A DNA stretch of 10,001 bases from Gemmatimonadota bacterium (GCA_003131365.1 PKVB01000175.1:7914-17914); one strand, 5' to 3'; shown: positions 1-5,989, counted from the first letter of the stretch. Numbers and translations are program-made. Notes: generated from the letters alone by a model not told the origin.

Positions 1-159
1 TCATGAAGGAGGCGGCATCATCATCCGCGGTTAAAGAACCGTTCGTGGGGGCCGGAACCCGATCTTGAGCCCTTGCGCCCTTTGTGACACGATCCTTCGG
101 GCTTAACGACTTCACAATCCGATACGTCTACGGTGTGAACCCCTCTCAGGAGCCCACTC
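1..159. other. Left-edge stretch with no supported gene
   Basis: I see no convincing gene here. On the plus strand two short open stretches run in from the window edge and stop at TAA (32-34) and TGA (66-68). Either could be the tail of a gene outside the window, but both are too short to judge. The segment just before 160 must hold the promoter and leader of the following small secreted protein. I could not identify convincing -35/-10 boxes. Confidence 0.4.
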
Positions 160-498
160 ATGAGGAAGTCGTTTGCAGCAATCGGGATGTCACTGGCCGC
201 AGTGGTGGCGGGCATCTCGATCCCGGCGCTCGCCACATCGCCCGCTTTCGCCTCACCCGTCCCAGCGTCTCAGGTCATGCCCGTCGCGCAGCAGGCGACT
301 CGCCCACAGGGTGCGGCAGCACGCGCCCGGCGTGAGCCACATCCGGAGATTCGAAAGGCCATCGCGGCACTCGAGAGCGCCAAGACAGCCATGCAGCGCG
401 CGAGTCACGACTTCGGTGGCCACCGAGTGGCCGCGCTCGCAGCATGCGATAGAGCGATCGAGCAGCTGAGGCTCGCGCTTCAGAACGACAAGCGGTAG
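160..498 (+). CDS. Small secreted protein of unknown function
   Basis: This is a 112-residue protein that I cannot assign to a named family. Residues 1-31 look like a Sec signal peptide: a basic start (MRK), then a hydrophobic Ala/Val/Ile-rich core, with likely cleavage after Ala-rich residues near 27-31. A low-complexity Pro/Ala/Gln linker follows. The C-terminal half (about 61-110) is a helical unit beginning HPEIRKAIAALE, containing HDFGGHRVAAL and ending IEQLRLALQ. The two His-containing turns and heptad-like hydrophobic spacing suggest a helical hairpin, possibly metal- or ligand-binding, but that is inference. The ATG at 160 has a good ribosome binding site (CAGGAG, 147-152, 7-nt spacer). 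The gene is monocistronic and converges on the S9 peptidase. Its reality rests on the leader peptide, the RBS and GC-rich coding bias. Its function is open. Confidence 0.8.
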   Translation: MRKSFAAIGMSLAAVVAGISIPALATSPAFASPVPASQVMPVAQQATRPQGAAARARREPHPEIRKAIAALESAKTAMQRASHDFGGHRVAALAACDRAIEQLRLALQNDKR

Positions 499-510
499 GG
501 GATGGTTCGT

Positions 511-524
511 TCCGCGAAAGCGGA
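511..524 (+). terminator. Short GAAA-tetraloop hairpin after the small secreted gene
   Basis: A perfect 5-bp stem, TCCGC (511-515) and GCGGA (520-524), encloses the GNRA-type loop GAAA. It starts 13 nt after the stop codon at 496-498. There is no T-tract, so it is more likely an mRNA 3'-end stabiliser, or one part of a two-hairpin termination region with the stem at 535-575, than a classical terminator. Confidence 0.35.
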
Positions 525-534
525 CATCCACAGA

Positions 535-575
535 ACCGAAGCAGGGGCTTGTTTGCTTACAGCCCCTGCCTCGGT
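535..575. terminator. Long inverted repeat between convergent genes, likely bidirectional terminator
   Basis: A perfect 9-bp stem, GCAGGGGCT (541-549) with AGCCCCTGC (561-569), surrounds an 11-nt loop. One mismatch (540/570) separates it from five further pairs, ACCGA (535-539) with TCGGT (571-575). It lies between the stop of the small secreted gene (498) and the stop of the S9 peptidase (597), so it can serve both strands. Neither side has a clear run of T residues, so termination efficiency is uncertain. The stem itself is strong and correctly placed. Confidence 0.65.
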
Positions 576-596
576 ACTGAATGCGCCTCGCGATCG

Positions 597-1325
597 TTAC
601 TTCACAAGCTCCGCAGTAGCGATGGCCCCGTTCATTTCTGGAATGATGGTGGACACCTTGACGACCTGGCGCGACGCCTTGTCCACCCAGAGCGTCGTGG
701 TCTCGCCGGAACCACCATCCGCCGGCGTCATCTCCACCTTCCACGCATCAAAGGAACCCGCCGGCACCGTCACCTTCTCGCTGCCCGTGACCTTGAGCTG
801 GCGCGGTTTCACCTTCTGCGCCATCAGATCGAAGTTGCGGAAGCTCGTGGTGTAGCCCTCGGCCAGCGGCAGCGCGGCGACCACATCGTTTGCTCCCGCG
901 CCGTCGGCGAACAGAGCGCCGCCCAGATCCGCCGTGATCGGCCGCTCCTGCCCGTTCATCGTCATCTTGCCCGCCGCCTTGTTGTCGGCGAACGCAACCT
1001 CGATCGTAGCGGGTCCCTGATGAACCACGCGTCTCCGCAGCAGCAGCGTTCCCTTGTCGATGGTCGCTTCATCGCTGACAGTCATCATCGGCATCGCGGT
1101 TGCCTCGGTGACGACCCACGTGCCCGCCGTATCCTTCACGGTGCGCGTGATATCCATCGGAATCGTCTGCCCCTGCACGGCAAGTGTTCCCTTGTACGTC
1201 GCGGTGCCTGGCCTGAGCCCCGCCGTCGGCTTGGGCGCGCCGGACGAAACTTCAACTCTCTTCGCCAGCACTACGGTCTTGGGATCGATCGTCAAGACGG
1301 CCATGCGCTCCGTGATAGCCGGCGT
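597..1325 (-). other. C-terminal extra domain of the S9 peptidase (DUF3108-like by appearance)
   Basis: Peptidase residues about 658-899 lie beyond the catalytic domain. They are rich in alternating hydrophobic strands: an ATYKGTLAVQG repeat-like start, then MDITRTVKDTAGTWVVTE, then a closing segment with VTVPAGSFDAWKVEM and TTLWVDKASRQVVKV. The combination of a 'G-x-V-x-V-P-A-G-x-F-D-A-W-K-V' strand with a 'T-x-L-W-V-D' strand resembles the half-barrel DUF3108/LolB-like fold seen in periplasmic lipid- or ligand-handling proteins. That comparison is from memory of the motif, not an alignment. The domain is in frame with no stop or frameshift, so it is a true part of the enzyme. Confidence 0.55.
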
Positions 1326-3296
1326 CAGGCTCTGCTCGTACCGTCCGCCCAGATGCTTCGCCAGGAATTTCTCGGCCGTTGCAAACAGCACGAGATTGTT
1401 GATGGGCCGAGCGAAGCCGTGGCCCTCGTCGGGTGCGAGGATGTATTCCACCGGGAATCCACGATCGCGCAGCGCGACGACGATCTGCTCGCTCTCGGCT
1501 TTGTTCACGCGGGGATCATTGGCGCCCTGGACTACCAGGAGTGGAGCCTTGATTTTCGCCGCGGAGTTGAGCGGCGACTGTCTCTGTAGCTGGGCGAGAC
1601 CCGCGGCCGTCTTCGGGTTCCCCATCCGCTCATTGAAGATGGTTCGGATCGATTCCCAATACGGCGGAATGGAATTGAGCAGCGTGATGAGATTGGACGG
1701 CCCTACTATAGATACGCCGGCCGCGTAGACGTCAGGCGTGAAGGCGAGGCCCGCGAGCGTCGCGTACCCGCCGTACGAGCCGCCCAGGATGCCGACGCGT
1801 TTCGGATCGACAGTTCCCTGCGAGACGAGGTAGCGAACACCGTAAGTGATGTCGTCCTGCATCTTGTCTCCCCACTCGTTGTTGCCGGCGTTGAGGAATT
1901 TCTTGCCGTAACCGGTGGAGGCTCTGAAGTTCGGCTGAAGCACCGCGTACCCGCGGTTGGCAAGGAACTGTGCGATGGGGTTGTAGCCCCAGCCGTCGCG
2001 CCCCCACGGACCTCCATGAGGAAAGACGACGAGCGGGAGATTCTTTGCCGCGACACCGACGGGAAGCGTGAGGTACGCGGGAATTCTGAGACCGTCAGAA
2101 GATGGGTAACTGATGGCTTTCTGCGGCGCGAGCGATTCACGCGGGAGCTTGTCGAACACTTTGTATTGCGGTGTCAACTTCTTGGTGTTGCGGTCGAACA
2201 GGTAGCGCTCTCCTGGTTCCCTGTCGCTCGAGGCGACGATCATCCACTGCCGCTCGTCGCTGGTCGTAGAAGTCGGCTGGATCTCCATGCCCGGGAGCTT
2301 GCTTTGCAGCAGCTGATAATCCTTTTCCCACTCCTTGTCCTTCCAGTAGATCCGGGTGCGCTCGTCGGTGTACGCGGTCGCGACCAGCTCGTCGGTGACC
2401 TCGGAGAAAGAGGCGTTGCCGAAGTCGACGCGATTGAGCGGATCCGACTCGACGAGCTGCTCCGTCTGGGTCGCGGGATCGAACAGCACGAGACGCGTCA
2501 GGTCAGGAGCGCCCTTGTTCGTCTCCATGTAGACCTTGCTGTTGTCCTTGTTGAATCGGTCGGGACCACAGGTCTCGAAGACGGTGCAGGAATAAATCTG
2601 CGTGAAGCCCGTCGGATCGACGCGCAGGATGTCGGTGTCGCCCTTGTCGGTGGAGCGAACGGCGAGACGAAGCGCGCCGGCGTTGTCGAAGACCCAGCCC
2701 GTGATGCGCTCGGTGTTCTGGCGCATGAGCGTGCGCTCACCGGTCGAGATGCGGACGCGATAGAGATCGTGCCACGCTTTGTCGCGATCGTTGATGCCGA
2801 CGTACATGATGTCGGGGTCAGTTCTGGGCACGGCGTAGATCTGAGTCTGAACGCCCTTGGCTGCGGTCAGATTCCGCGCGGCAGGCACTTCCTGTCCTGC
2901 CGCCGGAGCAGAGGCCGGATCGACCGCGTAGATGTTGAAGTTCTCGTCGCCCCCCTGGTCCTGGGCGAAGAGGATGTACTTCCCGTCTCTGCTCCAGAAG
3001 TACTGCCTCACCGGACGCTTGGTGTCGTTGGTTATGAGCTTGGCGGCCGAGTACGGATCGGCGGTGCGCTTGACCCAGATATTGCGCGTGTCCTTGTACG
3101 GCTTGAGGAAGGAGATGTAGCGGCCGTCGGGCGAGATCTGCGCGCCCGAGATCTCAGGATCGCCGAAGAAGAGCTCTCGATCGATGATCGGCGGGAGCTT
3201 GCCATTCTGCGCCACGGCAGCGACCGGCGCGGTGAAGACGAGGGCGATCGCAAGCGATCGTAGAATGACTGTCCGACGGATGACGGAAGATCTCAT
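597..3296 (-). CDS. Secreted S9 family (prolyl oligopeptidase/acylaminoacyl peptidase-type) serine peptidase with extra C-terminal domain
   Basis: This is an 899-residue exported serine peptidase. Residues 1-30 are a signal peptide (MRSSVIRRT, a hydrophobic core, then AVAAVAQ). Residues about 45-385 form the beta-propeller that gates substrates in S9 enzymes, with WD40/PD40-like strands such as ISPDGRYISF and WSRDGKYILF. The alpha/beta-hydrolase domain (about 395-650) carries HGGP (427-430, oxyanion region), the nucleophile motif GGSYGGY with Ser507, Asp594 in GANDPRV and His626 in DEGHGF, so the full triad is present. Family members usually end soon after this domain. Here about 240 further residues follow (see the separate entry). 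The ATG at 3296 places the signal peptide at the N-terminus with a weak GAGAG site before it. A GTG at 3392 would add 32 residues ahead of the leader and is unlikely. It probably cleaves short peptides in the periplasm or outside the cell. The family is certain; the substrate is not known. Confidence 0.93.
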   Translation of the reverse strand: MRSSVIRRTVILRSLAIALVFTAPVAAVAQNGKLPPIIDRELFFGDPEISGAQISPDGRYISFLKPYKDTRNIWVKRTADPYSAAKLITNDTKRPVRQYFWSRDGKYILFAQDQGGDENFNIYAVDPASAPAAGQEVPAARNLTAAKGVQTQIYAVPRTDPDIMYVGINDRDKAWHDLYRVRISTGERTLMRQNTERITGWVFDNAGALRLAVRSTDKGDTDILRVDPTGFTQIYSCTVFETCGPDRFNKDNSKVYMETNKGAPDLTRLVLFDPATQTEQLVESDPLNRVDFGNASFSEVTDELVATAYTDERTRIYWKDKEWEKDYQLLQSKLPGMEIQPTSTTSDERQWMIVASSDREPGERYLFDRNTKKLTPQYKVFDKLPRESLAPQKAISYPSSDGLRIPAYLTLPVGVAAKNLPLVVFPHGGPWGRDGWGYNPIAQFLANRGYAVLQPNFRASTGYGKKFLNAGNNEWGDKMQDDITYGVRYLVSQGTVDPKRVGILGGSYGGYATLAGLAFTPDVYAAGVSIVGPSNLITLLNSIPPYWESIRTIFNERMGNPKTAAGLAQLQRQSPLNSAAKIKAPLLVVQGANDPRVNKAESEQIVVALRDRGFPVEYILAPDEGHGFARPINNLVLFATAEKFLAKHLGGRYEQSLTPAITERMAVLTIDPKTVVLAKRVEVSSGAPKPTAGLRPGTATYKGTLAVQGQTIPMDITRTVKDTAGTWVVTEATAMPMMTVSDEATIDKGTLLLRRRVVHQGPATIEVAFADNKAAGKMTMNGQERPITADLGGALFADGAGANDVVAALPLAEGYTTSFRNFDLMAQKVKPRQLKVTGSEKVTVPAGSFDAWKVEMTPADGGSGETTTLWVDKASRQVVKVSTIIPEMNGAIATAELVK

Positions 3297-3477
3297 ATGA
3301 CTCTCGCGGCTCTTGAGTTTGGCGGGTGCGAACATCTGTCTCGCGTAACCTAAGGTCCGCAGGAACGACCCACCAGCAAATTCTTTAGTCACCGTCTTGC
3401 TGCACGCTCTCGGGAACCCGTAGCATTAAACGAAACCCGGAGGATTGATCCTCGAAAGAACTGGTGAGGTACCCCCA
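3297..3477. promoter_or_regulatory. Divergent promoter region between the S9 peptidase and the DUF4230 gene
   Basis: This 181-bp gap separates two genes read outward, so it must contain both promoters. For the plus-strand gene, a weak candidate is TTGCTG (3397-3402) and TAGCAT (3421-3426) with an 18-bp spacer, giving 3/6 and 4/6 matches to the sigma-70 boxes. I see no convincing boxes for the peptidase. A strong purine stretch, CCGGAGGA (3437-3444), abuts a TTG (3445) with no spacer, so it probably does not direct initiation there. Confidence 0.4.
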
Positions 3478-4077
3478 TTGCCAACGGAGCCGAGGGACCG
3501 AAAAGTCGGCCCTGGCCTACTGCTCGTCGCCGCGGCTTTAGTGATCCTCCTCGGCTTCGGTTATTGCGCGAGCCGGTTGATGCCCGGCGCGATGTTCGGC
3601 CGCAACGAGACGAACATCACCCACGATGTCGTCGTCGATCAAATCAAGGCGGTGGCGAAGCTCGTCTCAAGCGAGGCGACCGTTCGCGACGTCATCGTCT
3701 ACGAGAATACCTGGTACGGCTCGACCAAGCGTTCTCTGGTAGTAGTCACGGGACGCCTTCTGGCAGGGATCGACCTGCGCGACAACCCCGACGTCGTGAT
3801 CGATCACGAGAGAAAGAAGATCACCATTCGCATCCCTCCGGCGAAGCTCATCGCGGTGGAGATTCGCGACATGCAGACCTACGACGAGCGCGGCGGACTA
3901 TGGAACCCGTTCACGCGCGAGGACCGGGATGCGATTCAGCGGCAGGCGAGAGCGCAGCTTACGGCGGCGGGTGGACAGCTCGCTCTGATCGCTCACGCCA
4001 ACGACAGCGCGGTGGAGCTGCTGCGGATGCTGCTGGCGAAGGACGGGTACACCGTTGATGTCGCTCTGCGCAATTGA
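3478..4077 (+). CDS. DUF4230 family membrane-anchored protein
   Basis: This 199-residue protein fits DUF4230, a family of unknown function. After a short basic N-terminus, residues 11-29 form one hydrophobic helix (GLLLVAAALVILLGFGY), either a membrane anchor or an uncleaved signal. The soluble part follows the family pattern: a helix with DQIKAVAKLVSSEATVRDVI, a strand with SLVVVTGRLLAGIDL (family: charged 'V-x-G-x-V-x-A-G-V-D-L'), KKITIRIPPAKLIAVEI, then YDERGGLWNPFTREDRD. It ends with a helix and GYTVDVAL. I chose TTG at 3478 because GGTGAGG (3463-3469) sits 8 nt before it. The upstream in-frame TTG at 3445 directly touches its purine tract, which is too close. The gene is monocistronic, divergent from the peptidase and convergent with the cupin. 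No enzymatic role is visible; an envelope role is inferred only from the anchor. Confidence 0.85.
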   Translation: MPTEPRDRKVGPGLLLVAAALVILLGFGYCASRLMPGAMFGRNETNITHDVVVDQIKAVAKLVSSEATVRDVIVYENTWYGSTKRSLVVVTGRLLAGIDLRDNPDVVIDHERKKITIRIPPAKLIAVEIRDMQTYDERGGLWNPFTREDRDAIQRQARAQLTAAGGQLALIAHANDSAVELLRMLLAKDGYTVDVALRN

Positions 4078-4130
4078 CTGCAGTCGTCAACGGTCATGAA
4101 ATAAGACGAATCGCGGCCTATGCGGCGCCA

Positions 4131-4463
4131 TCAGTGTGCCGCCGGGCGCGGCGCGATCACCGCCGCGATGACGAGCGGCTCCTTGTTCGCCCGCATGCCA
4201 TGCGGCTCATTGACATCATATGCGATGATGTCACCAGCGCGCACGTCGCGATCGCCCGTTGCGCCGGCCACGACGCCGGCGCCCGAGATGGCGATCAGCA
4301 GCACGGTCGACACACTCGTGTGTATGGGAACCTGCTGCCCCGGCTCAATCCGAAACACTACGACGCGCGCGTCGGCCGAGTCGTGGATGAGCGCGGTGGC
4401 CGGCCGGGCCGCACTGGCCGTTACGGCAGCGGCGGCCAAGTCGGGCGTGTGATACACGTTCAT
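4131..4463 (-). CDS. Small single-domain cupin protein
   Basis: This 110-residue protein has one cupin barrel. Cupin motif 1 is recognisable at about 40-62 (EPGQQVPIHTS, then a strand ending ISGAG) and motif 2 at 77-94 (AGDIIAYDVNEPHGMRAN). Only His48 and His88 of the usual metal ligands are kept. The second motif-1 His and the Glu are replaced by Ser/Thr, so metal binding may be altered or lost. It is the last gene of a minus-strand cluster. Its ATG overlaps the stop of the DUF542 gene (ATGA, 4460-4463), which implies translational coupling. A role as a sensor, binding protein or small-molecule modifier in the same stress response is inference from that linkage. Confidence 0.85.
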   Translation of the reverse strand: MNVYHTPDLAAAAVTASAARPATALIHDSADARVVVFRIEPGQQVPIHTSVSTVLLIAISGAGVVAGATGDRDVRAGDIIAYDVNEPHGMRANKEPLVIAAVIAPRPAAH

Positions 4464-4663
4464 CGATATTCAACCGCCGCTCGAAGCGCGGCGAGCAGCG
4501 CATCGAAGTCGGCGCCGTCGCGCCGTGCGGCGTCCGCGATCGGCACGGCGCCACCGCAACAGCTATCGATGCCAAAGCGGTTGAACACGTCGATCGTCGC
4601 GGGATACCGCGCGACGAGCTCGTTGACGGTCGAGACGATGTCGATCTGGCTGGTGTTCTGCAT
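4460..4663 (-). CDS. Stand-alone DUF542 (ScdA/RIC N-terminal domain) protein
   Basis: This 67-residue protein consists of one DUF542 domain. The signature is clear: VNELVARYPATIDVFNRFGI (residues 13-32) followed by D-S-C-C-G-G (33-38), with the adjacent Cys35-Cys36 pair. In ScdA/YtfE/RIC proteins, which repair iron-sulfur clusters after nitric-oxide or oxidative damage, this domain normally precedes a hemerythrin-like di-iron domain. That second domain is absent here. The ATG at 4663 is preceded by AGGAGG with a 4-nt spacer. It starts 8 bp after the CMD gene ends and overlaps the cupin by 4 bp, so all three are very likely co-transcribed. A role in nitrosative or iron-sulfur stress, possibly with a separately encoded hemerythrin partner, is a family-based inference. 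Confidence 0.88.
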   Translation of the reverse strand: MQNTSQIDIVSTVNELVARYPATIDVFNRFGIDSCCGGAVPIADAARRDGADFDALLAALRAAVEYR

Positions 4664-4671
4664 GCTGCCTC

Positions 4672-5145
4672 CTATTCCTGTTGGTGTTTCCGAGCGATAG
4701 AAACATGACTGCCGGCTTCGGGAGAGTGGAACGCGATTGCCAGACGGTTCCAGCCGTTAATGGCGACGATCGCCATCGTCAGGTCCACGAGCTGGCGCTC
4801 GTCAAGCTGCTGGCGCGTAGTGCGATATAGCTCGTCCGGGACACCGCTCGGGCCGAGTTCAGTGACGGCCTCGGTCCAGGCGAGCGCGGCGCGCTCGCGC
4901 TCGGTGTAGAGCGGGGCGTCCCGCCAGGCGGAAAGCACGAACAGCCGCTGCGGCGTTTCGCCGGCGGCGATGGCGTCCTTGCTGTGCATGTCCAGACAGA
5001 ATGCGCAGCCGTTGAGCTGCGACGCACGCGTCCGAACGAGTTCCAACAGCGAGTGTTCCAGCCCTGACTCCCCGACGTAGCGCTCGAGACCGAGCATGGC
5101 CTGGTATGCGCCGGGGGCGATTTCCTTGTACGAAATGCGAGTCAT
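4672..5145 (-). CDS. Carboxymuconolactone decarboxylase family protein (AhpD-like alkylhydroperoxidase)
   Basis: This 157-residue protein belongs to the CMD/AhpD superfamily. The core motif is complete: Glu35, then CAFC (Cys47 and Cys50) and His54 in NGCAFCLDMHSKDA, followed by the family block with RLFVLSAWRDAPLYTERERA and AALAWTEAVTEL. The CxxC pair plus the nearby His is the peroxidatic/disulfide-relay centre of AhpD-like enzymes, which reduce peroxides or pass electrons through thiols. The C-terminal helix carries AIVAINGWNRLAIAF, matching the 'NxWNR' end common in members annotated as alkylhydroperoxidases. The ATG at 5145 has a purine-rich leader (GGAGAGAGGGA). It lies 70 bp downstream of the DsbA-family gene and 8 bp upstream of the DUF542 gene. 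The family is certain; the substrate is unknown. Confidence 0.93.
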   Translation of the reverse strand: MTRISYKEIAPGAYQAMLGLERYVGESGLEHSLLELVRTRASQLNGCAFCLDMHSKDAIAAGETPQRLFVLSAWRDAPLYTERERAALAWTEAVTELGPSGVPDELYRTTRQQLDERQLVDLTMAIVAINGWNRLAIAFHSPEAGSHVSIARKHQQE

Positions 5146-5215
5146 TCCCTCTCTCCAATCGCGCCGTGGTGCGCTGAAGTCTCGGCCAATCGATACGGCG
5201 CGTGCGTGATGGATG

Positions 5216-5902
5216 TCACGTTCCCTGGCCCCCGAGCGCGCGCTCGAAAAGCGCTCGCACGGCGTCCGAGCACGCCTCGCCGACGCACTCGAGCGGCGCC
5301 ATTCCCACGATGCGGTGGGCTCGAATCCGCGGATAGGCGATGGGCAAATGAAGGTGGGTGCCGTCAGTCAACGTGAGCGTCGGCGTGCCGCGGACGTGGA
5401 ACTGCTCGCGGCCGATCCGACTCTCCTCGAGCACCGCCGCGCGTGCCTCCGGACTCGCGACATCCCGTTCGAACCGCGGCATATCGAGTGCAGCCTCGCG
5501 CGCGATGTCGAGCAGCACCTCGGGGCGGCCGATGTTCCTTCCCTCCCCGAAGAACGCGCGACGCACGCGAAGATCATAGTCTGTGCCGATCGCGAGACCC
5601 TGGTTCGTCGCCGCCCAGGCCGCGTCGAACGCGGGCAGCGTCGTCGTTGGCCAGTCGTCCTCGGGATATGGCGCGAACACAGCTGCCGGCTCCTGGATGG
5701 CGGCCAACCACCACTCCTGCTCGAGCAGCGGCCGCGGCGGGCCACCGGGGCGCAACAGCTCCAGCGGGAAGGACCGCGTTCGTAGAGTCACCCGTTCTTC
5801 GTACTCCTTTCCGATCCGATGCAGGCGCACGGCCGCGATATAGCACCACGGTCAGTAGTATTCAGCCCACTCCATCAGCTCGGGACGCTTTGCATCCGTC
5901 AT
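5216..5902 (-). CDS. DsbA-family thiol oxidoreductase, probable selenoprotein with in-frame TGA in a U-P-W-C active site
   Basis: This is a thioredoxin-fold DsbA/FrnE-like protein of 228 residues if the TGA at 5852-5854 is read as selenocysteine. From the ATG at 5902 the first 16 residues are MTDAKRPELMEWAEYY, then TGA (17), then Pro18-Trp19-Cys20-Tyr21. CPWCY is the standard DsbA-family active site, so the TGA replaces exactly the first, nucleophilic Cys. Beyond it come the helical insertion (LLEQEWWLAAIQEP, DLRVRRAFF) and the cis-Pro motif RGTPTL (Pro174), both typical of the family. A second Cys pair, C206 and C211 (CVGEAC), lies near the C-terminus. The ATG has a purine site (GAGAGA) 5 nt before it. 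Without recoding, the only starts lie after the active site (GTG at 5830), giving a 204-residue protein with no catalytic motif. A simple nonsense mutation is the alternative, but about 200 intact codons downstream argue against decay. It heads a cluster with CMD, DUF542 and cupin genes. Confidence 0.8.
5818..5847 (-). promoter_or_regulatory. SECIS-like hairpin just downstream of the in-frame TGA
   Basis: Read on the minus strand after the TGA, nucleotides +5 to +9 (GGUGC) pair with +30 to +34 (GCAUC). An asymmetric internal loop follows (UAUAU against CCU). Then +15 to +17 (CGC) pair with +24 to +26 (GCG), closing the loop GGCCGU at +18 to +23. Bacterial SECIS elements are short hairpins immediately 3' of the UGA whose small apical loop begins with G residues and which keep an unpaired U just below the upper stem. 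Here U+14 is unpaired at that place. I folded this by hand and calculated no energy. The upper stem is only 3 bp, so it is suggestive, not proven. Confidence 0.5.
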
Positions 5903-5943
5903 GATTTCTCTCGCTTGACGTTTGTGCATCATCACGCATCCGC

Positions 5944-5960
5944 GGCTCGCTGGACGAGCC
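5944..5960. repeat. Short inverted repeat upstream of the DsbA-type gene
   Basis: GGCTCG (5944-5949) and CGAGCC (5955-5960) form perfect 6-bp arms around a 5-nt loop. It lies 42-58 bp upstream of the DsbA-type ATG, where it would fall in the leader or near the start of transcription. It could be an RNA hairpin in the leader or a protein-binding site; nothing in the sequence decides which. Confidence 0.4.
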
Positions 5961-5973
5961 GATATAGTCTATC

Positions 5974-5989
5974 GCGTTCTATTGAACGC
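5974..5989. promoter_or_regulatory. Perfect inverted repeat, candidate operator
   Basis: GCGTTC (5974-5979), TATT, GAACGC (5984-5989) form a perfect 6-4-6 dyad about 72-87 bp upstream of the DsbA-type start and about 115 bp upstream of the DUF488 start. The size and symmetry suit a dimeric helix-turn-helix repressor or activator. A smaller partial dyad, GATA/TATC (5961-5973), adjoins it. No regulator gene lies nearby, so the binding protein is unknown. Confidence 0.4.

Noticed and set aside
549..1589. 346-codon open frame on the plus strand
   Set aside because: It is antisense to the peptidase C-terminal region, rich in Arg and His, with no motif, and incompatible with the well-supported minus-strand gene.
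2016..3263. 415-codon open frame on the plus strand
   Set aside because: It lies wholly inside the S9 peptidase on the opposite strand. Its protein is Arg/Leu/Val/Gly-rich with no domain, as expected from the antisense of GC-rich coding DNA.
3297..3392. N-terminal extension of the S9 peptidase from a GTG at 3392
   Set aside because: It would put 32 residues before an obvious signal peptide. The ATG at 3296 gives a normal leader at the N-terminus.
4076..4085. Palindrome GACTGCAGTC at the DUF4230 stop
   Set aside because: A 10-bp palindrome overlapping a stop codon is within chance expectation, and it has no loop or partner for termination.
5216..5830. DsbA-type gene starting at the GTG at 5830
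   Set aside because: This start leaves out the active-site motif that is encoded in frame just upstream. The TGA-containing longer frame from 5902 explains the sequence better.
5852..5854. Reading the DsbA-type gene as a simple pseudogene
   Set aside because: The only lesion is a TGA exactly at the catalytic Cys, a SECIS-like stem follows, and the rest of the frame is intact. I still list nonsense mutation as the alternative.
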